Source: Neomegalonema sp.
GTDB lineage: Bacteria; Pseudomonadota; Alphaproteobacteria; Rhodobacterales; Rhodobacteraceae
Direction: 5' to 3'
Assembly: GCA_022760435.1 (NCBI GenBank)
Contig: JALEFY010000025.1
Coordinates: 1 to 64,000 of the forward strand
Length of the DNA: 64,000 nucleotides
Shown piece after piece: positions 1 to 8,912 of the stretch. The notes beneath the pieces are model-generated. The model saw only the letters and a program-made list of their open reading frames with translations. It did no database searches and was not told where the DNA came from. The position numbers were made by a program, and so were the translations under genes. Positions within the stretch are counted from its first letter, which is position 1. The number at the start of each line of letters is the position of its first letter.

Positions 1-621
1 ACAGTGCGCGGGTGAGGGCTGCCGCGCGAAGGGGCGACTGTAGGATGGCAGTAGTGGCTGGCTGTTGCCCCTCAACTCCCGCTGTCGCCCTCGGGCTCGT
101 CCCGAGGGCCCATGCCTCGACCCGCCGGGTGTTGGGGGGCGGGGTGCGGTGGGGGGTCCTGAGATCCCGGCCCCATGCCCACGGTTCGCGCTCGCTGCAT
201 GACGGATCCTCGGGACGAGCCCGAGGATGACGGTGTGTAGGATGAAGGCCGCTCGGATGGGGCGACCGGGCGATGGTTGTGCTTGCAGGGTCGCGCCGCC
301 TCCTCCCACTGTCGCCCTCGGGCTTGTCCCGAGGGCCCATGCCTCGACCCGTCGGGTGTTGGGAGCGGGGTGCGGTGGGTGCTTTGAAGATCCCGTTCCC
401 ATGCCCACCGTTCGCGCTCGCTGCATGATGGATCCTCGGGACGGGCCCGAGGATGACGGTGTGTGGGATGAAGGCCGCTCGGATGGTGCGAGCGGGCGAT
501 GGATGTGCTTGCAAGGCGACACCGCCTCCTCCCGCTTGCCATTGCGTGCGGACCTAGTTCCGCCCCATACTCTGACCATAAAATGTGCCGCTCAGGCCGT
601 ACCTTATGGGAGGATGGTGTC
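1..621. other. Gene-free leader with repeats
   Basis: No credible gene is seen here. Most of the stretch is two tandem copies of a 227-bp repeat, annotated separately. The last part (about 538-621) is upstream sequence of the acyl-CoA synthetase gene and ends in its GGGAGG ribosome-binding site at 608-613. Open frames on both strands simply cross the GC-rich repeats and show no family signature. Confidence 0.6.
84..537. repeat. Two tandem 227-bp palindrome-bounded repeat units
   Basis: Copy 1 (84-310) and copy 2 (311-537) align with a constant offset of 227 bases and few differences; for example CTCGGGCTCGTCCCGAGG in copy 1 matches CTCGGGCTTGTCCCGAGG in copy 2. Each unit begins with the palindrome CCCTCGGG-N5-CCCGAGGG (88-108 in copy 1). 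About 120 bases later it carries the reverse complement of that palindrome (207-229 in copy 1). The unit is therefore two inverted REP-like palindromes flanking a spacer. Similar TCGGGCTTGTCCCGAG palindromes are common in alphaproteobacterial intergenic DNA, from memory. A fragment near 40-48 (TGTAGGATG) may belong to a third, decayed copy. Confidence 0.85.
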
Positions 622-2565
622 ATGGGATCCGAAGCCGTATCCGAACAGCGCGCGGAGCGTTGCAGGCCGCGTTTTGCCTCTCTCGCCGACAAGCAGTCGC
701 TTGAGGCCGTGCCCGACCTAGAGCGCTACACCGCGCGCTCGACCCGCGACATGCTCGATGAGGCCGCGGCCCGCTTTGGCGACAAGACGGCCCTGAGCTT
801 CCAGCTCACGGGCGATCCGCAGGACACTGTCCACACGATGAGCTTTGCGCAATTGCAGGCGCAAGTGCGGCGTCTGGCCAATGGCCTTTATGCGGCGGGC
901 GTTCAGCCGGGGGAGACCATCGCCCTGATGCTCCCCAATCTGCCTGAGACACTGGTGGCGATCCTCGCGGCTCAAAGCCTTGGGGTGGTCACCCCGATCA
1001 ACCCGATGCTCGAGCCCAAGATCATTGCCGGCATCCTGCGCGAGACCGGGGCCACGACGCTGATCACCCTCGCGCCGCTGCCCAAGACCGATATCGCGCA
1101 AAAGGCCGCCGAGGCATTGCGCGCGGCCCCCGGGGTCGGGCGGGTGATCTGCGTGGATCTGGCGCCTTACCTGCCACTGCTCAAGCGCCTGATCGTGCCG
1201 TTGATCCGCCCGAAGGTCTCCTGGCCGGTGCGCCATCTCGCATGGAGCGCCGTGATCGGCAATCAGCCTGCGGATCGGCTCCTCTTCCAGCGCCCGCTCG
1301 GGCCGCAGATGCCGGGAGCCTATTTTCATACCGGAGGCACCACCGGGACACCGAAGATTGCGGTGCATGATCATCGCTGCATGGTCCATAATGCCTGGCG
1401 CGCGCATTTCCTGCTTTTTGGTGCAGAGGATGTGCTCATCTGCGCGCTGCCGCTGTTTCACGTCTTTGGCACTTATTCCATGGCCCTGCCTGCTCTGGCG
1501 GCGGGGGCGCATCTGGTGATCCTGACCCCTTCCGGTTTTCGCGGCGAGGGGGTGGTGGCAAATTTCTGGAAGCTGATAGAGCGCTATCGCTGCACCTTCT
1601 TTGCCGCGGTGCCAACGGCGCTTGCCGCGCTCGATCAGCGCCCGGTCGATGCCGATCTGTCGAGCCTGCAATATCTGTTCTCGGGCTCGGCACCGTTGCC
1701 GCAAGCCTTGTTCAAGCGATTTGAGCAAAATACCGGCTGCAAGATCCTCGAAGGCTATGGGCTCACCGAAACCACCTCGGCGGCTTGTTGCAATCCGCCG
1801 GAGGGCGATCGCCGGATCGGCTCGGTTGGGCTGCCGCTGCCCTATACCGAGCTGTGCATCGCCACGCGCAATGCGGATGGGGCGATGCGCAAGGCCGAGG
1901 CGGCCGATACGCTTGGCGAGATCTGCTTTCGGGGTGCTTGCGTCTTTCCCGGTTTTCTGGAGGCGGATCGCAATGCCGGGATTTTCGTTGATCTGGGTGA
2001 TGGCGGCGGGGAGTGGCTGCGCACCGGCGATCTGGGGCATCTCGACCCCGATGGGTATTTGTGGATCACCGGGCGGGCGAAGGATGTCATCATTCGCGGC
2101 GGGCACAATATAGATCCCGGTATGATCGAGGAAGCGCTGGCCGAGCATCCGGCGGTGGCGGTGGTCGGGGCGATCGGTCAGCCCGATAGCTATGCGGGCG
2201 AGTTGCCCTGCGCCTATGTCGAGCTGCGCGAAGGGATGACGGCGAGCGCGGAGGAGCTCAAGGCCTTTGCCGCCGAGCGTGTGTCCGAGCGTGCGGCGCG
2301 GCCGGTCAAGGTGGTGATCATGCCGGAAATACCGAAAACATCGATCGGCAAGACCTTCAAACCGGCGCTGCGCGAGCTTGCGATCCAGCGGGTGCTGGAA
2401 AAGGCGATGTCCGATAAGGGGATCGAAGTGGGAATTTCCGTGCGCCAAGATCCCAAGCTGGGAATGGTGGCCCTGCTCAAACCGGCAAAAGATTCGGGTG
2501 ATTCTCAAGCCATACAAGCAGTGATGGATGGTTACGCCGTTGCATGGCGGCTTGAAAATCAATGA
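622..2565 (+). CDS. Acyl-CoA synthetase (AMP-binding enzyme)
   Basis: A 647-residue adenylate-forming enzyme, expected to activate a carboxylic acid, probably a fatty acid, to its acyl-CoA via an acyl-adenylate in the cytoplasm. The P-loop HTGGTTGTPK lies near residues 236-245, the adenine-contact motif GYGLTETT at 378-385, RTGDLGHLDPDGY from about 467 and the hinge GRAKDVIIRGGHN from about 484. The C-terminal catalytic lysine is K577 in PKTSIGKT. The ATG at 622 was chosen because GGGAGG ends eight bases upstream. An in-frame ATG at 499 lies inside the repeat and lacks such a site. Length and motif order fit the roughly 630-residue acyl-CoA synthetase subgroup of Proteobacteria. The chain length of the substrate cannot be read from the sequence. 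Confidence 0.9.
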   Translation: MGSEAVSEQRAERCRPRFASLADKQSLEAVPDLERYTARSTRDMLDEAAARFGDKTALSFQLTGDPQDTVHTMSFAQLQAQVRRLANGLYAAGVQPGETIALMLPNLPETLVAILAAQSLGVVTPINPMLEPKIIAGILRETGATTLITLAPLPKTDIAQKAAEALRAAPGVGRVICVDLAPYLPLLKRLIVPLIRPKVSWPVRHLAWSAVIGNQPADRLLFQRPLGPQMPGAYFHTGGTTGTPKIAVHDHRCMVHNAWRAHFLLFGAEDVLICALPLFHVFGTYSMALPALAAGAHLVILTPSGFRGEGVVANFWKLIERYRCTFFAAVPTALAALDQRPVDADLSSLQYLFSGSAPLPQALFKRFEQNTGCKILEGYGLTETTSAACCNPPEGDRRIGSVGLPLPYTELCIATRNADGAMRKAEAADTLGEICFRGACVFPGFLEADRNAGIFVDLGDGGGEWLRTGDLGHLDPDGYLWITGRAKDVIIRGGHNIDPGMIEEALAEHPAVAVVGAIGQPDSYAGELPCAYVELREGMTASAEELKAFAAERVSERAARPVKVVIMPEIPKTSIGKTFKPALRELAIQRVLEKAMSDKGIEVGISVRQDPKLGMVALLKPAKDSGDSQAIQAVMDGYAVAWRLENQ

Positions 2566-2881
2566 TTTTTGCCGGTTTTGCGATCGCGAGAACGTGATTT
2601 TGCACTTGCGAAGGCTCGGTGCAAGCAAAAATGCGCCAATCGCGGCCTTCTGACACCGCTGCTCATGATATCTCAAGAAAATTTCGAAATGGTCCTTGGC
2701 TTACAAGAGCACCGTGTGGCACGAGCTTTGAAAGAGGCGTCCTGGCCGATGGCCGTGAGAGATGTCTCAACCTGACAACGATTTGTCCAGGTTGGAGCTG
2801 CGCCGCATGGAGCGGCTTGGTCTGGTCGCGAGGCGGTAGGTCGCCTGGCGATGGCTCGTTTGTGGGAACAGGGGTGACGGT
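2566..2881. other. Intergenic region upstream of ugd
   Basis: These 316 bases hold no convincing gene. At 2769-2793 there is a hairpin-capable inverted repeat, AACCTGACAA and TTGTCCAGGTT with one bulged C around CGATT. No T-run follows, so it looks more like an operator or mRNA leader structure than a terminator. AGGGGTG just before 2882 is the ugd ribosome-binding site. Confidence 0.4.
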
Positions 2882-4222
2882 ATGCGCGTTGTAATGTTGG
2901 GCACTGGTTATGTGGGTCTGGTCTCGGGGGTTTGCTTCTCCGATTTTGGCCATGACGTGGTTTGCGTCGACAAGGATCCGAACAAGATCGAGAAACTTCT
3001 CAATGGGGAAATCCCGATCTATGAGCCGGGCCTTGATCGTCTGCTTGACCAGAATGTCAAAGCTGGGCGTCTGAGCTTCACGCTCGATCTGAAAGAAGCC
3101 GCCAAGGGCGCGGACGCGGTGTTCATCGCCGTGGGTACGCCGACCCGTCGTGGTGATGGCGGCGCCGATCTGACTTATGTTTTCGCTGCTGCGGAAGAGA
3201 TTGCAAACACCTTCGATAACGGCGTCACCGTCGTTCTGAAATCGACGGTTCCGGTCGGTACCAACCGTGCCGTGCGCGATCACATCAAGAAAACCAACCC
3301 GAATTTCGAGTTCTACATGGCGTCGAACCCGGAATTCCTGCGCGAAGGCGCGGCCATCGAAGACTTCATGCGTCCTGATCGCGTTGTCGTCGGCTGCGAC
3401 AGCGAGGAAGCAGAATACACCCTGCGCCAGCTCTACCGTCCGCTCTACCTGCGCGAGACGCCGATGCTGTTCACCACCTTCGAGACCGCAGAGATCATCA
3501 AATACGCCGCGAACGCGTTCCTGGCGACCAAGATCACCTTCATCAACGAGATCGCCGATCTGTGCGAGAAGGTGGATGCGGATGTGCAGCAAGTCGCCAA
3601 GGGCATTGGCCTTGACGGCCGTGTCGGCTCCAAGTTCCTGCATGCAGGCCCGGGCTATGGCGGCTCGTGCTTCCCGAAAGATACCCTGGCTCTGGCCAAG
3701 ACCGCGCAGGAAAACAAGGCTCCTGTGACGATCGTCGAGAGCGTGATCAAGGCCAATGACAACCGCAAGGTGAAAATGGCCGAGAAGGTCATCGCGTCTT
3801 GCGGCGGTTCGGTCGAAGGCAAGAAAATCGGCATCCTCGGCGTGACCTTCAAGCCGAACACCGATGATATGCGCGATGCGCCGAGCCTCGTGATCCTGCC
3901 GACCCTGATGGAGCGCGGCGCGACCGTCGTCGCTTACGATCCGGAAGGCCGCCGCGAAGCCGAGCACATGATGCCGGGCGTGAACTGGGCAGACGACGCC
4001 TATGACGTCGCTCAGGACGCCGATGCGATCGTCGTGATCACCGAGTGGAACCAGTTCCGCGCGCTCGATCTCGAACGCCTCAAAGGCATGATGAAATCGC
4101 CGCTGCTGGTCGATCTGCGCAACATCTACGATCCGAACATCGTTGCGGAGAAAGGCTTCTCCTATGTGCCGATCGGCAAGCCGGCGCGCATGCTGCCGGA
4201 CGCACAGCCGGTAGACGCATAA
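2882..4222 (+). CDS. ugd: UDP-glucose 6-dehydrogenase
   Basis: Oxidises UDP-glucose twice with NAD to UDP-glucuronate, a precursor for capsule, exopolysaccharide and lipid A sugars. The 446-residue length is normal for the single-domain-swapped bacterial enzyme. The N-terminal Rossmann motif GTGYVGL is at residues 7-13. NPEFLREG, then KYAANAFLATKITFINE, then the catalytic loop GPGYGGSCFPKD with nucleophile C263 follow in the expected order. AGGGGTG precedes the ATG. It is followed by pgi and galU on the same strand, and the three enzymes connect fructose-6-phosphate to UDP-sugars except for phosphoglucomutase, which is not in the window. The capsule-type exporter at 58-61 kb is a plausible consumer (inference). 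Confidence 0.96.
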   Translation: MRVVMLGTGYVGLVSGVCFSDFGHDVVCVDKDPNKIEKLLNGEIPIYEPGLDRLLDQNVKAGRLSFTLDLKEAAKGADAVFIAVGTPTRRGDGGADLTYVFAAAEEIANTFDNGVTVVLKSTVPVGTNRAVRDHIKKTNPNFEFYMASNPEFLREGAAIEDFMRPDRVVVGCDSEEAEYTLRQLYRPLYLRETPMLFTTFETAEIIKYAANAFLATKITFINEIADLCEKVDADVQQVAKGIGLDGRVGSKFLHAGPGYGGSCFPKDTLALAKTAQENKAPVTIVESVIKANDNRKVKMAEKVIASCGGSVEGKKIGILGVTFKPNTDDMRDAPSLVILPTLMERGATVVAYDPEGRREAEHMMPGVNWADDAYDVAQDADAIVVITEWNQFRALDLERLKGMMKSPLLVDLRNIYDPNIVAEKGFSYVPIGKPARMLPDAQPVDA

Positions 4223-4335
4223 TCCTACCATCCTTCCGCCCCGTTCGTTCGTGATTTTGCGCGCGGCGGGGCGGAAGTCCCCCTGTTCCTCCTGAAATTT
4301 GTCTGCCACCAGAGTTGTTTTTGTCGGGGGCCTTT

Positions 4336-6012
4336 ATGGATCGTCAGGCTGAAGTCATCCACGCACTGAATAATTTGCAGGCACATTGGTCGACTCTGAC
4401 CAAGACCAGCATTCGCGCCCTTCTGGAGGCAGATCCGGAGCGCAGCGATCGGTTCACGATCCAGTTCGACGATCTTCTTTTCGATTTCTCGCGCCAGAAG
4501 ATGACGGATGAGACCATCCGCCTTCTGTCGCATCTGGCGGATGTCGCGGAGCTGCCGCAGGCGGTGGAGCGTCTTTTCTCCGGAGAGCCCGTCAACAGCA
4601 CCGAAGGGCGCCCGGCCCTTCATATGGCCCTGCGTGCGCGCACCGGGCATTGGCCTGCGCCGGATGGCGGCTGTGCGCGTGAGCGCGCGCAAGCGGTGCG
4701 TGAGCGCATGCGCAGCTTTGCCGAACGCCTGCGCGCCAACATGCTGCTCGGCGCCACCGGTTCGGCGATCAACCATGTGGTCTCGCTCGGCGTGGGCGGC
4801 TCGGATCTGGGGCCGCATATGGCCAGCCAGGTCTTCCAACCCTTCGCCAATGGGCCCAATGTCCATTACATCTCCAATGTCGACGGCATCGAATTGCAGG
4901 AGACCCTGGAGAAGCTGCATCCGCGTAATACGCTGGTCCACATCGCCTCGAAATCCTTCACGACCCTCGAGACGATGGAGAACGCCACGACCGCCAAGGC
5001 CTGGCTTGAGGCGACGCTCGGGCAGACCGGTGCGAAAAAACATATGTCCGCTGCGACCACCAATGTTCAGGCGGCGCGCGATTTCGGCATCAACGAGGAT
5101 TATATCTTCGAATTCTGGAACTGGGTCGGCGGGCGCTACTCGCTGTGGTCCTCGGTCGGGCTGAGCTTGCCGATCATGATCGGCTGGCAACGGTTCGAAG
5201 AGTTCCTCGATGGCGCCGCCGAGATCGACCAGCATTTCCGCTCGGCGCCGATCACGGAAAACATTCCGATGATGCTGGCGATGATCGGGATCTGGAACCG
5301 CAACATCCTCGGCCACGCATCGCTCTCGCTTAACCCCTATGACCATCGCCTGCGCCGCTTCCCGGCCTATCTCCAGCAACTGGAGATGGAGAGCAATGGC
5401 AAGCGCACCAACCGCGCCGGGGGGCTGGCGATGATGGCGACCTCGCCGATCCTGTTCGGCGAGCCGGGGACCAACTGCCAGCACAGCTACCTCCAGCTTC
5501 TGCATCAGGGCTTCGAGATTTCGCCGGCCGATTTCTTTCTCGCCGCCCAGACCATTGGCGGCACTGAGCGCCAGCACCATCTTCTCGCCGCCAACTGCTT
5601 CGCGCAACTTGAGGCGCTGGCCCTTGGCCTCACCGAGGAAGAGGCGCGGGAGATGCTGGCCAAGGATGGTAAGGACCCGGCCCGGATCGATCAGATCGCG
5701 CCGCATATGGCCTGCCCGGGCGATCGTCCGGCCTCGCTGTTCCTCTATCGCCGCCTCGATCCGCGCACACTGGGCCGCCTGCTGGCGATCTATGAGCACA
5801 AGGTCTACGCGCAAGGCGTGATCTGGGACGTTGAAAGCTTCGATCAATGGGGCGTTGAGCTGGGCAAGCGCCGCGCCAAGATCCTGGCGCCGATGGTCAG
5901 CGGTGAGGCAGAGACGGAAGAAGCTCATCCGTGCAGCCACCGCTCGCTCAAGCATTACCGGTCGCTGCAATTCGAGGTCGAGGCCGGGGCGCCCAATCAG
6001 AAATTGGGGTGA
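4336..6012 (+). CDS. pgi: Glucose-6-phosphate isomerase
   Basis: Interconverts glucose-6-phosphate and fructose-6-phosphate. The 558-residue protein has the first family signature in GGRYSLWSSVGL. The active-site set can be placed: glutamate E352 in QLEMESNGK, histidine H383 in CQHSYLQLLHQG and lysine K511 in QWGVELGK. The sugar-phosphate binding stretch GVGGSDLGP and the SKSFTTLETM loop are also present. The ATG at 4336 is preceded by GGGGG; a TTG 21 bases upstream is a poorer start. It sits between ugd and galU on one strand with gaps of about 110 and 80 bases, so co-transcription is possible but not shown. Confidence 0.96.
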   Translation: MDRQAEVIHALNNLQAHWSTLTKTSIRALLEADPERSDRFTIQFDDLLFDFSRQKMTDETIRLLSHLADVAELPQAVERLFSGEPVNSTEGRPALHMALRARTGHWPAPDGGCARERAQAVRERMRSFAERLRANMLLGATGSAINHVVSLGVGGSDLGPHMASQVFQPFANGPNVHYISNVDGIELQETLEKLHPRNTLVHIASKSFTTLETMENATTAKAWLEATLGQTGAKKHMSAATTNVQAARDFGINEDYIFEFWNWVGGRYSLWSSVGLSLPIMIGWQRFEEFLDGAAEIDQHFRSAPITENIPMMLAMIGIWNRNILGHASLSLNPYDHRLRRFPAYLQQLEMESNGKRTNRAGGLAMMATSPILFGEPGTNCQHSYLQLLHQGFEISPADFFLAAQTIGGTERQHHLLAANCFAQLEALALGLTEEEAREMLAKDGKDPARIDQIAPHMACPGDRPASLFLYRRLDPRTLGRLLAIYEHKVYAQGVIWDVESFDQWGVELGKRRAKILAPMVSGEAETEEAHPCSHRSLKHYRSLQFEVEAGAPNQKLG

Positions 6013-6092
6013 ATTGTTAAATTGGGGGCGGCGCGCCGAAGAGCGATCCTCGGCGCGTTCGCATGTTCGAGACTGAAAGCCGAGGGGTGATT

Positions 6093-6956
6093 ATGACCGC
6101 TGTTAAGACCGCCGTTTTTCCTGTTGCCGGCATGGGCACGCGTACGCTGCCTGCGACCAAAGCGATCCCGAAAGAGCTGTTGACCATCGTTGACAAGCCG
6201 GTGCTGCAACTGGCGGTTGAGGAAGCGCGCGCCGGTGGTATCGAGCGGTTCGTTTTCGTGACGTCTGGCATCAAGACCGCGATCGCCACGCATTTCCGCC
6301 GCGATATCGCGCTCGAGAAAAAGCTCGAAGCCAAGAACAAGATGGACATTCTGGACGCGGTGAAGGGTGCCGCAATCCCGGAAGGCGACCTGCTCTTTGT
6401 CGAGCAGCATGAGGCGCTGGGTCTGGGCCATGCAGTCTGGTGCGCGCGCCACGCGGTTGGCAACCAGCCCTTCGCAGTCTTGCTGCCTGATGACGCCATC
6501 CAGGGCGAAAGCTCGATCAAGGAGATGCTCGCGCATCACACCGATCCCAAGCAGCAAAGCATCGCCGTGATGGAAGTGCCGCTCGAAGACACCAAGAAAT
6601 ACGGTGTTCTGGACGTGGAAACCGATGATGGCAAGGTTGCCACCGCGAAAGGCATGGTCGAAAAGCCCGATCCGTCGGTCGCGCCGTCGCGTCTCGCTGT
6701 TGTGGGCCGCTACATCCTGCCGCCGGAGATCTTCCACCCGCTCAACGAGAAGAAGCTCGGCGCGGGTAACGAGATCCAGCTCACCGATGCGATCGATGCG
6801 ATCAAGGGCGAATGCCCGATCCGCGGCATCCGCTTCAGCGGCCGCCGTTTTGATTGCGGCTCGAAAAAAGGCTTCGTCGAAGCGAATGTCGCTTATGGCA
6901 TGGCCGATCCGGAAGTGCGCCCGGTGATCGAAAACCTGCTCAAGACCCTGGGCTGA
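6093..6956 (+). CDS. galU: UTP-glucose-1-phosphate uridylyltransferase
   Basis: Makes UDP-glucose from glucose-1-phosphate and UTP. The N-terminal nucleotide-binding motif GMGTRTLPATKAIPKELL is intact, followed by EQHEALGLGHAVWCARH, LLPDD, KYGVLD and FDCGSKKGFVEANV in the order typical of GalU. The product is 287 residues, close to other bacterial GalU proteins. The ATG at 6093 has GAGGGGTG in front of it; an in-frame ATG at 6063 lacks a clear site and would add ten unconserved residues. The gene ends with an imperfect duplication of GGGCTGATCCCGG around its stop codon. A strong terminator follows at 7019-7051. Confidence 0.95.
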   Translation: MTAVKTAVFPVAGMGTRTLPATKAIPKELLTIVDKPVLQLAVEEARAGGIERFVFVTSGIKTAIATHFRRDIALEKKLEAKNKMDILDAVKGAAIPEGDLLFVEQHEALGLGHAVWCARHAVGNQPFAVLLPDDAIQGESSIKEMLAHHTDPKQQSIAVMEVPLEDTKKYGVLDVETDDGKVATAKGMVEKPDPSVAPSRLAVVGRYILPPEIFHPLNEKKLGAGNEIQLTDAIDAIKGECPIRGIRFSGRRFDCGSKKGFVEANVAYGMADPEVRPVIENLLKTLG

Positions 6957-7018
6957 TCCCGGACCTTGGGCTGATCCCGGCGCGCTTGCCTTCTCTGGCG
7001 TGCTAGCCTGCAAAAAAG

Positions 7019-7051
7019 AAAAGCCGCACCCGAGCTTGGGTGCGGCTTTTT
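7019..7051. terminator. Bidirectional intrinsic terminator, galU / response regulator
   Basis: AAAAGCCGCACCC (7019-7031) pairs perfectly with GGGTGCGGCTTTT (7038-7050) around the loop GAGCTT. The stem ends in A and T runs on opposite sides, so it can stop transcription from galU on the plus strand and from the response-regulator gene arriving on the minus strand. Confidence 0.92.
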
Positions 7052-7076
7052 GCATTTGGGGCAGGGGCGGCCTGGG

Positions 7077-8528
7077 TCAGGCGCTCTCGCGCACTTCGAG
7101 GCCCAGCTCGCGCACCTTACGATAGAGCGTGGAGCGACCGATGCCGAGCCGACGCGCAACTTCGGACATGCGCCCGTCATATTTGCGGATCGCCATCTCG
7201 ATCATCTCGCCCTCAACTTCGGCCAGGGTGCGCATATGGCCCTCGACATCGAAAGGTGAGAAGCCTTCGGCCATGGGCGGGCGCGGATGCAGCCCTTCGC
7301 CATCGAGCGTGGCGCTTGACGGGGTGATCGGCTCGGTCAGAGAGCCAGCCTGCGCGACCAGTTGCGGGAAGTCATGCAAGGTCAGCAACTCGCGATCCGA
7401 CAGGACCACCGCGCGGTAGATGATATTCTCGAGCTGGCGCACATTGCCCGGCCAGGGGTATTCGCTGAGCAATTGCAGCGCGGAGGGCTCGATGCCACTG
7501 ACATTGCGCCCTTCCTCGATCGCGAATTTGCGGATGAAATGCTCGATCAGCTCGGGGATATCCTCGCGCCGGTCGCGCAGGGTTGGCAGCGACAGCGGGA
7601 AGACATTGAGCCGGTAGAACAGATCCTCGCGGAACTTGCCCTCATCGACCAGTTGCTGAAGGTCCTTGTTGGTCGCCGAGATCAGACGGATATCGACCTT
7701 CACCGGCTTCTTGCCGCCGACCGGGTCAACCTCGCCTTCCTGGATCGCCCGCAGGAGTTTCACCTGGATGTCGAGGGGGAGCTCGCCGACTTCATCTAGG
7801 AACAGCGTGCCGCCATTGGCCTCCTGAAACTTGCCCAGTCGCTTTTCGGTCGCGCCGGTAAAGGAGCCTTTTTCGTGCCCGAAGAGAATCGATTCAACAA
7901 GATTCTCGGGAATGGCACCACAGTTCACCGCGACAAACGGGCGGCCGACCCGCTCGGAGCCCCCCTGAATCGCCCGCGCCATCACTTCCTTGCCGACCCC
8001 TGATTCGCCCTCGATCAGGATCGGGATATTTGACTGCGCGGCGCGCTCGGCCAGCTTGATCGACTGGCGCATGACCAGCGAGCGGGCGATGAGATCTTCA
8101 AAGCGCAAGGTGCCGTCGGCCTTGCGTTTGAGCCGGGAGACCTCTCCGGCCAAGACATTGATCTTCAGCGCGTTACGGATGGAGACTTGCAGGCGTTCGG
8201 GGCTCGCTGGCTTGACGATAAAGTCATTGGCGCCCGATTGCATCGCCTGCACGACCGTGGTCACAGAACCGTTTGCGGTCAACACGATAACCGGCAGATC
8301 CGGGCGCTCCGGACGGATTTCCGCGAGCACATCCATTCCGCTCTTGCCCGGCATTACCAGATCGAGCAGCATGACATCGACCGATTTCTTCTGTGGATCG
8401 CGCAGAATCGTCAGGGCTTCGATCCCGTCCTGGGCGGTGACGGTGGTGTAGCCCTGGGCTCCGACAACGGATTGTAACAGGCGCCTTTGTGCGGGATCGT
8501 CATCGACGATCAGAATCGTTTGTGGCAT
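7077..8528 (-). CDS. Sigma-54-dependent response regulator, NtrC family
   Basis: A 483-residue three-domain transcription activator. The N-terminal receiver has the acidic pocket D9-D11, phospho-acceptor D56 in LLDLVMPG and lysine K106 in IVKP. The central AAA+ domain has Walker A GESGVGKE (174-181), the sigma-54 contact loop as GSFTGA (221-226, serine for the usual alanine) and the GGTLFLDEVGELPLDIQ Walker B region. The C-terminus has a Fis-type helix-turn-helix, EVARRLGIGRSTLYRKV. No histidine kinase is adjacent, so it may be an orphan or partnered elsewhere. Its target genes cannot be told. It is divergent from the OmpA-like gene across a 384-base gap. Confidence 0.93.
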   Translation of the reverse strand: MPQTILIVDDDPAQRRLLQSVVGAQGYTTVTAQDGIEALTILRDPQKKSVDVMLLDLVMPGKSGMDVLAEIRPERPDLPVIVLTANGSVTTVVQAMQSGANDFIVKPASPERLQVSIRNALKINVLAGEVSRLKRKADGTLRFEDLIARSLVMRQSIKLAERAAQSNIPILIEGESGVGKEVMARAIQGGSERVGRPFVAVNCGAIPENLVESILFGHEKGSFTGATEKRLGKFQEANGGTLFLDEVGELPLDIQVKLLRAIQEGEVDPVGGKKPVKVDIRLISATNKDLQQLVDEGKFREDLFYRLNVFPLSLPTLRDRREDIPELIEHFIRKFAIEEGRNVSGIEPSALQLLSEYPWPGNVRQLENIIYRAVVLSDRELLTLHDFPQLVAQAGSLTEPITPSSATLDGEGLHPRPPMAEGFSPFDVEGHMRTLAEVEGEMIEMAIRKYDGRMSEVARRLGIGRSTLYRKVRELGLEVRESA

Positions 8529-8912
8529 CGCTTGCTCTTCTCCTCGCCAAGCGGTTGGTTAACCATTTGCCTCATGCTCTTCGGACATCCCTGCTCGGGG
8601 TTGCTTGTGTATTGGCATGGAACACCGGCATGCATTAATAATGTGATACAAGCGCGAGCAGTTTTGCCAAAGGGTTAATTCGCGCCTGTCAGAGCGTGTC
8701 TTATTGACCCCATCGTGACATCGGGGTGTTGTTTACGCGCTACGCCGTTTAAAAACGAAACTATGGTGAGGGGATTCGCAGGCTTTCGCGTTGCTTGGAA
8801 CCAAGGGCCATGCGAATAGGTTGTAAGTCTGCGAGAGCGGAGTTGGAGATTTGGCGGCATTTGCTGCCGAGCGACACGCGCAGAAGCGCGATTGATAAGG
8901 ATGGAGTGAGGG
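8529..8912. other. Divergent intergenic region
   Basis: These 384 bases separate the minus-strand response regulator from the plus-strand lipoprotein gene and should hold both promoters. No gene was recognised. ACCCC and GGGGT flank ATCGTGACATC near 8708-8728 as a short dyad, and the sequence becomes AT-richer around 8740-8765. No confident -35/-10 pair or sigma-54 site was identified by eye. Confidence 0.35.

Noticed and set aside
718-2676. 652-codon open frame antisense to the acyl-CoA synthetase
   Set aside because: GC-rich third-position shadow of a gene with clear motifs; no ribosome-binding site or family signature of its own.
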